Assembly: GCA_012656075.1 (NCBI GenBank)
Contig: JAAKBF010000287.1
Location: 149,327-213,326, forward strand
Reading direction: 5' to 3'
Length of the DNA stretch: 64,000 nucleotides
Source of the DNA: Phytophthora hibernalis
Taxonomy: Eukaryota > Oomycota > Peronosporomycetes > Peronosporales > Peronosporaceae
The position numbers were made by a program, and so were the translations under genes. Under the pieces are notes generated by a model. The model did not search any database, was not told where the DNA came from, and saw nothing but the letters and a program-made list of their open reading frames with translations. This document shows positions 32,281 through 42,518 of this stretch, piece by piece (position 1 is the stretch's first letter; the number at the start of each line of letters is the position of its first letter).

Positions 32281-33087
32281 ATGAAGATCTTCTCCGCCGT
32301 CGTTGCTACCATGGCCATCGCCGCAATCACTTCCACAAATGTCGCCGCCGACGGAGCCGAGGGAGCCCCGTGGGGATACAAGACCAACGACACGAGCCTC
32401 GTCGGACCCGACCAGTGGGCCGAGAGCTACCCGACGTGCGGTGGTGCGCGCCAGTCGCCCATCGACATCGAGACCACGGCGGGTTGCGTGTCCGAGAAGC
32501 GCTCGCTCACGTTCAGCGGCTCGTGCGGCGACTTCAACGTGTCGCAGTCGGATGAGTCGTTCACAGCCAGCGTGAACGGCGGTTCGTGTGCCGTGACGGC
32601 CAGCGGCGCGTCGTACGACATGCTGCAGTTCCACATCCACGTGCCATCGGAGCACACTCTGAACGGTGAGTACCTGGGCGGCGAGGTACACTTCGTGCAC
32701 AGCAACGCGGACAGCTCGGCGCTGCTGGTGACGGGTGTGTTCTTCAAAGCCGTGGAGGGCGAGAGCGACCCGTGGGTCGTCTCCGTGCTGGACGCGTTGG
32801 ACAACGTGAGCGCGAACGCGACGGCTACGGCCAGTCTTGCGTCGTACGCCGACCTGGTAAACAACGCGGCGGACGCGCACGGCGTCTTCAACTATCCGGG
32901 CAGCCTGACCACGCCAGCGTGTAGCGAGATCGTGGACTGGTGGGTGGTCAAGAAACCCGTGGACGTGTCAACAGCCGACCTGGAGCGACTACAGTCTCAG
33001 CTACGCGAGCTGCCCATCACGGACGACGGCAAGAACGCGCGACCAGTGCAACCGCTGAGCGGTCGTGTCGTGACGGCGTACCTGTGA
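32281..33087 (+). CDS. Secreted alpha-carbonic anhydrase, intact copy
   Basis: 268 aa. Reversible hydration of CO2 at the cell surface or outside the cell. Signal peptide MKIFSAVVATMAIAAITSTN. The alpha-CA fold is marked by SPIDIET, the zinc ligands His118 and His120 in FHIHVPSEHT, His137 in EVHFVH, and GSLTTPACSEIVDWWV near the C-terminus. Length fits secreted alpha-CAs. No intron. Phytophthora secretes several alpha-CAs, which have been discussed as pH or host-interaction factors; that role is not shown here. An identical but frameshifted copy lies inverted at 28841-29646. Confidence 0.93.
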   Translation: MKIFSAVVATMAIAAITSTNVAADGAEGAPWGYKTNDTSLVGPDQWAESYPTCGGARQSPIDIETTAGCVSEKRSLTFSGSCGDFNVSQSDESFTASVNGGSCAVTASGASYDMLQFHIHVPSEHTLNGEYLGGEVHFVHSNADSSALLVTGVFFKAVEGESDPWVVSVLDALDNVSANATATASLASYADLVNNAADAHGVFNYPGSLTTPACSEIVDWWVVKKPVDVSTADLERLQSQLRELPITDDGKNARPVQPLSGRVVTAYL

Positions 33088-33239
33088 GTCTGTACTGTCG
33101 TAGAATAGAATACACACCATCAGTATATAACCAAGTTTTGTGGGCTCGACGTTGTTTGTGGATTCGGGTTGGTCTCGGGTCAAGGCAATCGATCGTTGTC
33201 GGTTTGTGGTATTAATAGATCGCGACCCCCAATTTGTGA

Positions 33240-34220
33240 TACAGCGATACATGTGCGAACGAATGCACACGTAAACGTATCGTTGAAGGATTAGACACCG
33301 TTATCGTCAGACGGGGCAGTCTGGTTGCATGTGTCTGAAGGACACTGTTGGGAGCTCTAATCCCCCCGCCCATTCCAGCGCACTTGGACCAGGGCCAGCA
33401 CATATTCTGAAAAGCCTAAATCACGTTGGTTTGGTCCCAACCCCTAACCCCTTGTTGGGAACAAGAATGTATTCTGCTACCTGGACCAGGGCCTAAACTA
33501 AGTACATTGTACGCGGAACAGTTCGTGGTGGGTGCTAGCTTGTGTTGATAATTAATACCATCAAGATGCATGTAGGTCCTCGTCCATGTTTCAGCTTCTA
33601 AATAGCTGGCTGGCCCAGCACCCCACACAAACTAAACGAAAGATTTGTTTGTCCTTTCCACATGTTTTTAAACGTCACTTGCCACGCGATGATAGTAAAG
33701 TCTCCGTAATCATGCCCTTGTATGTGTCATCTGAAGCAACAAAACACCATTTCTCTCTAATTAGTCAAGCCATGACTAATAATGACTTACGGTTTTTGGT
33801 ACACGTTTGATGTGAACGCAGTGATGACCGCTGTTCGCTTTCATTTTCAGAGCTTTGTACCGGTTGCCGTGCGGTCGCGTTCGCACAATCAAGGTTCTTG
33901 GTTTGGCAATACTTTGCGATCGTAAAAAAGCAATACATAATTGGATGTTTTCCTTGTCAATAAAACATACCGAGCAATTAATATTATTGCAAAATTAAAA
34001 TGAAACATCAAATATTTTATATTGAAAAATCAAATAAAAATCAAATATAATATAATTGCAATGTTGCGAAGCTTAGTTCGTGGCATTTGAAAACTCCAAT
34101 TTTTATTGCCTTATTTTTACGATCCCATTATATTGTATTTGTTAAAAACAAATTCTGGATCTCACAAAATATAGACATATTTCTGGGATTTACCAAAATC
34201 TCGACTTTTGCGTTAAAATT
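33240..34220 (-). repeat. Dispersed AT-rich repeat, copy C (inverted)
   Basis: Reverse-complement counterpart of copy B, inside the right arm. Confidence 0.8.
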
Positions 34221-34316
34221 CGCCAGCATTAGCGACGTAATTGGATTGGCTGAAATAATGCTGCCGTTTTTGCGAATGGGAATGTTAGTGAGTCAGAGCA
34301 CAAACGCGAAGAGGTC

Positions 34317-35663
34317 ATGTCGGGTGGTGGCAGCTCGACGGTGCGTAGTTCGTGATACAGACATGATGGACGCCTGCATCAATTTGAACAAGGAAGGCCA
34401 TAGTATAACGGTCATTTTGCACCGCTTCTTTCTTTGTGACGTGCTCTGTAGTCCGCGAACCAGCTCCCCACACTTCTGGTACGACCGTCAACGCTTCTGT
34501 TCGATCCTCTTGCTGCTAGCCTCATTTTCGTTGCCAATTGCTGTCAACAGGGAAGCGCAGCGGCTGGAATGATTGGCCGCGTCTTCTGTCACCCACTGGA
34601 CACTGTCAAAGCTCGCCTGCAGGCCAGCACGGCGTCGGGGAACACCATCGCGTCACAGCTCAATCTGCGCGCCTTCAGGTGGTTATTACTGCTGGGTGAT
34701 ACGGGCTACACGAAGTGCATTACGCTGACGCTCTATCCATGCAGTTCGCAGCACTTGCGGGGTCTCTATCGCGGCATTGGAGTGAGTATGCTGGGATCGG
34801 CGCCCGCGACTTGTCTCTACATGACGTCGTACGAGATGTCGAAGGACGCGCTCTTAGGCGTCGAGAGCTTTCAGGCCAACCCCTCGCTAGTGTATCTTGG
34901 AGCGGGAATGGCGGCCGAGGCACTGAGCTGCGTGCTGTGGGTGCCCATCGATGTTATCAAGGAGCGAATGCAGGTGCAGTCCTCGGCCGTGTCAGAAGCG
35001 GCTCGCAAAATCTACTACCGTAATACGCTCGACGCCGTGCAGACGATTGCGCGTACGGAACGGCTCAGTGGACTGTACAAGGGCTACGTCGCGACGCTGC
35101 TTTCGTTCGGGCCGTTTTCGGCGCTCTATTTCATGTTGTACGAGAAGGTCAAGGCATTTGCTCAGAAACGGGTCAAGGTGGGCGAGCTGCCGGCACAGTA
35201 CACACTTGCCAGTGCGGCGGTTGCTGGTGCTACAGCGTCGTTCCTCACTAACCCGCTGGATCTCATTAAACTCCGGCTTCAGGTAGGCAGGCATTGGTGT
35301 GACTATTGGATGATGGGCTTGCCACGTCGGCGACTAAGTATTGATGACAACAACAGGTTCAATGCGCCTACAGCACGGAAGGATCTCCTGCAGCGTATCG
35401 CGGTATCGTTGATGGTCTGACGCAGGTGATCAGGTACATAATGAGCTTGCCGTGTTGTGTATTGCAGCTTAGTCGACTTCCTTGGCCGGAGCTAGATACC
35501 TAATCAATGCTTTTGTTCTTGTGTTACGGCCAGAACTGAGGGCGTGCTGGCACTGTATAAAGGCGCGGGTGCGCGTGTTGCCTTTCATGCCCCATCGACC
35601 GCCATTACGATGTCTCTTTTCGAGAGCTGCAGGCGGGTGTTTGCCAATCTCCTCGATGTCTAA
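34317..35663 (+). CDS. Mitochondrial carrier family protein
   Basis: Inner-membrane solute carrier (SLC25). Two PX[DE]xx[KR] signatures are clear (HPLDTVKARLQ and NPLDLIKLRLQ), plus the middle one (VPIDVIKERMQ), giving the tripartite repeat. Proposed exons: 34317-34340 (short leader MSGGGSST), 34552-34678, 34745-35282, 35357-35433, 35534-35663. The joints give good family sequence, for example RAFSSQHLRGLYRGIG and VDGLTQVIRTEGVLALYKGAG. The first exon and its 211-bp intron are the least certain; without them the frame starts at ATG 34569, which would lose most of TM helix 1. Substrate not determinable. The gene starts 60 bp beyond the right arm of the inverted duplication. Confidence 0.82.
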
Positions 35664-36240
35664 TAGACGTGCAAATAGCAGACTCACTTCTCTGATTTTG
35701 CTTGCGCCTTCTTCACTTTCACCGGTTGATTTTGTGCCTTCTTGACTTTCACCGGTTGAGCATCGTAGACAATGACTTCATCGTCTCAACTCCCATCGAA
35801 ACCTTTTCTTGCTCTTCTTTCACCAGCACCTCACTTTTGCTTGACACCAACGCTTTTGCTATTCACTGTTTCTGTTCGACAGGTCACTTGGGGTAGAGCT
35901 TGTCACCGTCGCCTTCATCAAGAGCCCGCTTCTGGATCACACCAAGTAGGCGAGGTTCCGAAATGTTGTCGTCATATCGGAGAACCTCAGTATGTTCAAT
36001 GGCACCTCGCAGCTCCAACTTCTCACGCTTGCGCTTTAGACGCGATCTCGAAGCTGTTCTTCAGCGGCAACAACATTTTCCCACTCATCCTGGAGATCAT
36101 TCAAGTCTTCAGCTGCTTCCTTAGAAATTTGCACCGTGCTATATTCGATCGGAGCCCCTCCACCTCTGGCTGCTGCGTTCTTTCCGTTCCAGGTATTATA
36201 GAATCATCACGAAGAGCTCAAGTATACAACAAATGTTTGC
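35664..36240 (-). pseudogene. Coding relic on minus strand
   Basis: Minus-strand frames read like real protein: a charged helix ending LRDRV (about 36050-36120), then KLELRGAIEHTEVLRYDD to DKLYPK (about 35900-36050), then a Lys-rich tail with the duplicated motif QPVKVKKAQ (about 35690-35780). Frames change between them. I do not recognise the family. It may be the 3' part of a gene cut off by the repeat island. Confidence 0.35.
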
Positions 36241-36269
36241 GTTAAAATTTGTCGAAAGCCGTCGAAGTG

Positions 36270-36560
36270 ATGAAGTGGAAATGGTTCCAGCTCGTGGGCG
36301 AAGATGACAGCGCGGTGACCTCGGCTGCTGTTGTTTCTGTGGATGTCGAAGATGTTTGTGTTGTCAGAAATGCGGTGAAGGGTGACGTCGCCGATATCGC
36401 TGCGTCTGACCTCACAGTCTTCGCGAACCGGGCGGCGGATAGTGCGAAGCAGAATTTGCCCAAGTCATTGTCACCGGTGACTGAGCTCGGAAAGGATTAA
36501 GACAACGCGCTCATTGTGCGGGTGCCCTCGCGCACAGTCGAGGATTCCCGGTATTTTATC
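36270..36560 (+). pseudogene. Crinkler-like N-terminal header relic 2
   Basis: Plus-strand start MKWKWFQLVGEDDSAV, then SDLTVFANRAA (LFLAK-like position) and an in-frame TAA at 36498-36500, after which the header continues (NALIV..PSRTVEDSRYF). It is preceded by TTTGCGTTAAAATTTG, the same junction sequence that precedes relic 1. No effector domain follows before the next gene. Confidence 0.5.
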
Positions 36561-36654
36561 CTCCCCAAGTACATTTTCAATTGTCTGCAACATGAACTGA
36601 ATGAAAAGTGACAACCACGGTAGCTTAGTAGTACACATGTTGCAAAGGTAAATC

Positions 36655-38484
36655 TTAACGAAGTTTACTTGGCCGGACTAGGCACATATCGCGCAGGCTA
36701 TTCGCGAGAACGGTTGCCTTTGGGCGCGGGACTTCCAGAATGGTATTCACCTCTCCCTCGCTCAGTGCCTCTGCGTGAATATCCATGAGGAAACGAGCTA
36801 GCAACGGCGCCTCTCCCAAACCGTGCAGCTCAGCGAATAAACACCACACCATCGGTGCCACAACTCGGTAGTCCTTCATGAGAACAAGTCCGTCGCGTGC
36901 AGTATCCGGTCGGCCAGGGCATCGCTGGCCAACATCTTGCGCCAGTTATGATGAAGCAGGGTCTCGTTGGTAATGGGGCCGGGCGCTGGTCCACCTCGAG
37001 CCGCGAAGGCTACCCATCGAGCCATCCACTTGGTATCGATACAGAACCAGCACTCGCGCCGGGCCAGCACGGACTTGTCGTAGCGCATGACAAGAGCCAA
37101 CTCTAGTTTTCGACGTTTGTCGTGGTCTTCTTCAAACGGAGGTAACGTAGGAGCTCGTCGCATACCAGTTGGGCGCATCACGTTTGAGTTTTGTTGCTCT
37201 TCTTGCTGCGCTTTGGGAGGTAAGCGGAAGACTAAGATGCGTGGATGTTGACTCAGTTCGCCAAGTTTCGCTCGCACATCGTTGAGCGTCGCGCGTGAAA
37301 AATCCTCTCCATTGATGCGTACGACCACTGAGCCAGGCACGATGCCCCCATTACGCTCAAGAGCACCTTTGGAACCATCACGCAATTTCGCAAACCCCAT
37401 GACAACAGCGCGGTTTAGCACTCCACCATCCAAGTTGAGCCCCAACGGACCAGGAGGTGCAACTGCAATCACATACTCTGCATCGTCTTCTTCCTCTACC
37501 GAGTCATCGCGGTCGAATTGATTCGTCTGTGCCATGAGCGAACCAGCAATAGTCCCAGAAGACACATTCGAAGCCATTGACAGCGGCACGGGCGATGGCT
37601 GATGCGGCTTCTGAGGCGACAGATCGTGAGGCTCAACAGGTTTCCAGCTGACACCTCTGTCTGCATTCGGTTCTTCTTCGCTGTCATCTCCACTCGAATC
37701 ATCGCTGGAATCGTCACTATCAAAGTGACGTCCCTGAGCTCGCGCCATCGTACCGAACGACAGATCAGTAGGCAGCGACAGAGGAGGCTCCATCGGTTCC
37801 GGCAACTGCGGCTTCGTCTCCTTCAGCGAAATCTCCGTCTGGATTTCACTTGCACCTTGTTGGAGTTCTTCCGACTGCAGTTTCTCCGGGAGGCAGAGCT
37901 CACACTGCTGGCCAGTGACGTGTTCAACGACCCGTCCAGGTTCGACCCCGTGAGCGTCCAGCTCGTGCTGCTGTTGCTCACCTGGTCCTCCGCCACATGC
38001 TCAGTCGACACTGCCGCCACGTCCTCGGCCACAGCAACTGGCTCCGTCATGTGGATTTCCTGAAAAGATTCTCCCGACGAAGACTCTTCTTCTTCTTCTT
38101 CTTCTTCTTTTGGTGGGGGACCTCTTCTCGGTGCAAACTGTTGATTCGGAGGCAAGTTGCTCTCTACTGGAATGTGGAACGTCAACGTGCGTGGCAAGTG
38201 GCTCGTCTCACGCAGCACGTCGCCCACTTCGTGGAAGGCCAGATCCCCTCCATGAAGTTGTACTCGTTGACGGCCACCAATAAACTGCCCACAGGAACGC
38301 GACCACTGCTCTCTACAACCCCTCGCTGCGTCTCGTCCATGGGCGACACCTGTGCGAAGCCCTCGAGCACGGGCCGGTCCAGTTCGTCACCGTCTAGTAG
38401 AATACCCAACGAACCAGGAGGCACTTGCACCTGCACCACCTCGTGGCGACTGTCACTGAAGAGCCAACGTGCGCTGGACGCCAT
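36655..38484 (-). CDS. PDZ-like and DUSP-domain protein
   Basis: From the N-terminus: a PDZ-like domain (GSLGILLDGDELDRPVLEGF, then GSLLVAVNEYNF), an acidic run, a second PDZ-like domain (GPLGLNLDGGVLNRAVVMGF, GSVVVRINGEDF) and a C-terminal DUSP-like domain (WFCIDTKWMARWVAF..PGPITNETLL..KDYRVVAPMVWCLF). One 74-bp intron at 37908-37981 joins EDQ to QCELCLPEK. Two breaks remain: CCCC at 38245-38248 (needs one more) and one near 36900 inside DUSP. DUSP usually sits in ubiquitin-specific proteases, but no peptidase domain is present. Probably an adaptor. Confidence 0.7.
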
Positions 38485-38605
38485 GAAGAAGCAGTTTAAT
38501 GGAGATTTTGGCCCTGATTTGCTATGGCACTAAAGCGGGGATTGAGGATGCTGGAAGAAATTGTATACACGCTGGACAGGTATACCTGAATGTATACCGG
38601 GTCGG

Positions 38606-39457
38606 TTACTCCTGCTTGAGTGCGTGGGTGCGTGTCTGCTTGAAGCTCTTCATGGCCTGCGACGACTTGGTGATACGGATGAACCAGTCCACGAACCACA
38701 TTGGCATGATAGTGGCCACGAACTCCATAACGCTCAGGACGGACGGGACGAGCACTCGCCACTGGTTCCTGCGCACAGCTTTCACGATCTGGTCGGCCAC
38801 AAACTCTGGCGTCAACCAGTTCGTGAATGGAGGAGGCTTCACGCCTTCAAACATGCCTGTCTTGATGAATCCTGGACACACGATGGTTGTGTGCACTCCA
38901 AAGAGGCCAATAGCGTGTAACTCCTGACGGAGACTCAGCATGAGTCCAATAGCCGCGAACTTGCTGGCTCCGTAGTCCACCATCCCAGGCGACCCGAAGA
39001 TGCCTGCTGCACTGGACACAGCTACTATGTGGCCCTTGTTCCTCTTCCTCATTATGGGTAGGAACGCCTTAATGGTCCAGAAGTGCGACGTGGCGTTCAC
39101 TGCCATTGTGCGCTCGATCATGGCGTCCGACGACTCGAGCAAGGGACGACCACCCACAATACCGGCGTTGTTGACTAGGATGTCCACTGCATTGAACTCC
39201 TGCAGGACGTCCTGGGCGGTAGCGTAGACCTTGGCGCGGTCCGTCACGTCCACCTCGTAGAAACGGCCTTGGCCACCTGCAGTTTTGATCTCCTGCACGA
39301 GTTCCTGACCCAGGATCACGTGAAGATCCCAGATGAGGACGGTGGCGCCTAAAGCAGCGAACCGGAGAGCTACCAGACGCCTGAGACCCATGGCCCCACC
39401 GGTGATGACGACAATATCGCCCTTGACGGATTTCTGCGGCCACAACCAACTTAGCAT
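38606..39457 (-). CDS. Short-chain dehydrogenase/reductase
   Basis: 283 aa from the first in-frame ATG (39457); the frame is open a little further but only with a TTG. Rossmann cofactor motif TGGAMGLRR (family usually TGxxxGxG, so the third Gly is Arg here), NNAG, catalytic Ser in VAVSSAAG and YGASK. Two hydrophobic segments near the ends (MLSWLW and VMEFVATIMPMWFVDWF) suggest the membrane- or lipid-droplet-bound SDR16C/17-beta-HSD type acting on sterols, retinoids or fatty alcohols; the substrate is unknown. The start lies about 65 bp from a pair of long palindromes. Confidence 0.82.
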   Translation of the reverse strand: MLSWLWPQKSVKGDIVVITGGAMGLRRLVALRFAALGATVLIWDLHVILGQELVQEIKTAGGQGRFYEVDVTDRAKVYATAQDVLQEFNAVDILVNNAGIVGGRPLLESSDAMIERTMAVNATSHFWTIKAFLPIMRKRNKGHIVAVSSAAGIFGSPGMVDYGASKFAAIGLMLSLRQELHAIGLFGVHTTIVCPGFIKTGMFEGVKPPPFTNWLTPEFVADQIVKAVRRNQWRVLVPSVLSVMEFVATIMPMWFVDWFIRITKSSQAMKSFKQTRTHALKQE

Positions 39458-39520
39458 CTTGAAGGTAAATTGGCGAATGACCGTATCCGGATACGGTGGA
39501 CCTTGTTTGGCAGGAGGGGG

Positions 39521-39657
39521 ACGTGGATATTGACTCAATAATATATTGACTCATTCCACTCAATAATATTGAGTAGAATGAGTCAATATCCACGTCACTT
39601 CAACTTCCAAACATTCCACTCAATATTATTGAGTGGAATGTTTGGAAGTTGAAGTGA
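39521..39657. repeat. Two abutting long palindromes
   Basis: 39595-39657 is a perfect 63-bp palindrome: 31-bp arms (TCACTTCAACTTCCAAACAT then TCCACTCAATA) around a single central T. 39521-39595 is a second, imperfect one (ACGTGGATATTGACTCA... mirrored) sharing the CCACTCAATA core. Together they form a foldback block between two divergent or convergent minus genes. Confidence 0.92.
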
Positions 39658-39922
39658 TGGATGAGGGGTTTGTAAGCGGAGGGATGACCTCCCTGTTGGA
39701 CGATTGATGATGGCTTGGTATCCGTGCCATCATGTTGGACGTGGAATTGTGATCGGTACAGTACCGGTAAGTGCATTTATTATTGTTGCGCGTCCATAGT
39801 TTTTCCTTTTGTATTGAAGACTTGTGCGGAGTGACAAGATGTTCACCACGCTCCACCAGTTGACATCGTTTTCAGAAGTTCTCGGCGTCTGCGGTGTAGT
39901 TTGGCTTCTTTGTCGGCAACTA

Positions 39923-42468
39923 CTAGTGGATCGAGGTATTGGCGGCAGTATTCCTCGAAAAGGCGGTGGCATTAGGGGCGATAGGCTCCAGCATTACCGG
40001 TTTACCAGTATCTTGGTCGATACCGAATTGGCTTGAAGGTGTAGATGTACTGGATGGGTTAGACATTGAGCTTTGTCCAAGTGAAGACTGCGGCGACAAG
40101 GCCCCGGCAAGTGAATTGTTTGTTCGTGAAGCTTGCAGTGGAGACAGAGAAAGTTCACCAGCCATTCTCAAGAACATGCTCTCGAGGAGGTTCGAGGACC
40201 CGACTGAGGCTGTCTCGATTGATGATGGAGCTGCACTATCAATGTCGCTGGAGAGGAATAGCTGCTTGATGTTTGAAGTGGTCTGTAGAAAGAAGAATAG
40301 TGAGTATCGAGACAAGAGGACGAAGGGCAAAGAGGAACAGACACACCTTTTCTTCTTGGCGCTGCTGGAGTACCTTTTCGAAGAAGGGAAAGACACCAGC
40401 AGAATGTCTTGCCAACTGAATAATCTGATGCCTGCCAGTGATGGGGTTGAGCATGAACCAACTCCAAGCACCTCTTGATTTCCGACGATACGCGTCGCAG
40501 CGCTAGGTAGTGTGGTGGGAGGTGAAGCTGTCGGTACTTTTGAAAAGCTACCGATTGCTTCTGCACTTCTGACATCGTAGAGAACTACCATTCCGCTGGA
40601 GAACTCTACGAGCACCACTGGAATATCTGCGGTCGATGTTGACAACCCGAGACTCGTCATAAGTACAGCAGAGTGCGAAGACATTTGACGCGTATTGGTG
40701 GATGGCATTTTAGACGGAGACACTATTCGCACGAGTGCTGTCTTGCCACGCTCTCGAACGTCGAAAAAGTAGAGTCGTTGTTGTGATTTCGATAGTGCAG
40801 TGATGTATCCTGCTGGAGAGAAGACAACGTCGCTGATCTTCGACGACTTCGACTGGGCTGGCTCTGTTGGGGACTCTGCATCGTCAAATGGCGAGAGGAA
40901 CGCGTAGTCCATGTCTTGTAGCACGTCCCACACGACAATAGTGCCGTCTTCGCAGCCTACAACCAAGTATTGCGTCGTGATATCCTGTGATGAAGCTGAA
41001 ATCTTGGTCAAATGCTCCCATGACTTCGCTGGAGTCAAAATAATCGGTGCCTGTGAAATGTTGATAGTTCCATTTGACGGCAGCAAGAACTTCAGCAATT
41101 TGGAAGCATACCCTACTGCAAATGCGTAAGTGTTTGGCGGTGCTGATGGGAGGGCGTGATGTTGAGCCCGCGAAGTAGCTGGTGCCACGAGGAAATGGAC
41201 CATTATGTCGCTTTCGTCGTCAGTAAAAGGGAGCGCGTTGCAGCGAAATCAGCTTGGAATGCTGGCGCTGAGAGTAACAGGGGATGACGATCACCTCCTG
41301 TGTCTTGAGTCCATTCTTCTTGGTGAAGGCAGTACACGGCAACAATCGTTGAGCTGAAAGACGTGACAGCGAGATACACAGAGTCCGGAGAGAGGATGAT
41401 TGAGTCTAAGGATGGTTCCACAGAGCCTCGCGTTGGCTTTACCACGGCAAGCAACTGATAGGTAAATCCGTTCGTGGACGACTCAGTGTTACTTGCCGGC
41501 TGCATCGATTCGGGGCGAACCGCATAAACGTTCACAAACTCGCGCACTATCGGGCCAGAAGGTTGGGCGTCTGGGTTTGCCTCGGGATCAACGAACTCAA
41601 AAGTTGTGGTTTCTACGAGATGAACCGCGAGACAGCAGTATACACCGCCCTGCCTATCGTTCAAGAGTTGCAGTGCGCTGAGCTTCTTGATGCCAACGTG
41701 GACGGTGGTGGTGATGTTTGGTCGACTTTCTGAAGTTTGAGTGTCTGCTGGGAGCTCGATAGTGAAATCACCCAGCACACTGACATCTTCGTTTGCTGTG
41801 CTCACAGCACGCAACAATGGTCCGTTTGTAGTCGAAGTTTCTGCTGCCGCGTTATTTATCCCAGCGATCACGAGAGGTACCATACAATGAGACGCCAGTC
41901 CAACGACCTGTTGAGCGCTGTCGAGTGGAAATTGCCAGGTCGGCTCGCAGCAGCGTCTTTGAGCGTCATCGTAGTCTTTTCGCTGCTGGTGGAGTTGAGT
42001 TTGACCCCTATCAGCTCCATGGTTTGCCCCGGAGGATCCTTTTAGTGAAGATCCTTCAGCCTTAAAATGGGCGCTTTCCGCCGTGATAATTTCCCAAGCT
42101 GCGTCAAAGATGTCACGATCGAAAATCTTCTTGATGCGACGGTACGGTTGTGGAAGTTGTGGAACGAGCTGCTCAGGGTTTATGTGGTCGGCAGGAGCAT
42201 TGAGTGCTATCCAGCGAAGGAACCTGGTTGCTGCCACTGCGCCATTTTGCTCCTGGAACTCCGACAATAGCAGACGTGCATCCGTTCGGTCAAGAAGTAC
42301 ACTGTTCGCCTCCAACACTTTGAAAAATACTCCAGGGGGTATGAGAACGCGTCGAGAACTGTTCAAGTCCCCTAGTACGTCCTGCAGCACGGGGTGAAAA
42401 ATGACGTTAGTTATTGAAGGAAGCTGGACGTGATAGCTACATTGAGTACCTTCCACGTTGCATCCCAT
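39923..42468 (-). CDS. Large beta-propeller-like protein, function unknown
   Basis: Two minus-strand frames that meet at 41203, where the stop of the first overlaps the ATG of the second. A one-base shift upstream of 41203 gives a continuous acidic join (FTDDESDIMVHFLV). The second half has WD40-like strands (YLVVGCEDGTIVVWDV, ISDVVFSPAGYITALS, VVLYDV, IRLFSWQDILL). The first half has strands such as SIILSPDSVYLAVTSF. A stretch at about 40290-40480 carries likely introns, because the open frame there reads Lys/Ser/Phe-rich. Total about 850 aa. Probably a WD-repeat scaffold; no specific complex can be named. Confidence 0.6.
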
Positions 42469-42518
42469 TGCGCTTGGTCATGAACACAAACTGATCTGTG
42501 TACCAGGAGTTGTAAAAA

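Larger units (their letters stand above)
32221..34257 (+). repeat. Inverted duplication, right arm (2,037 bp)
   Basis: Mirror of 27674-29706 (see there). The outer boundary is at GGCTGAAATA; beyond it the two sides still look alike for about 20 bases (TTGCGGCCGTTTTCCGCG versus ATGCTGCCGTTTTTGCG), so the original duplication may have been slightly longer. Confidence 0.92.

Noticed and set aside
37908..37981. Frameshift in the PDZ-DUSP gene
   Set aside because: A 74-bp GTGAGC...CCAG intron explains the frame change cleanly and restores a sensible join.
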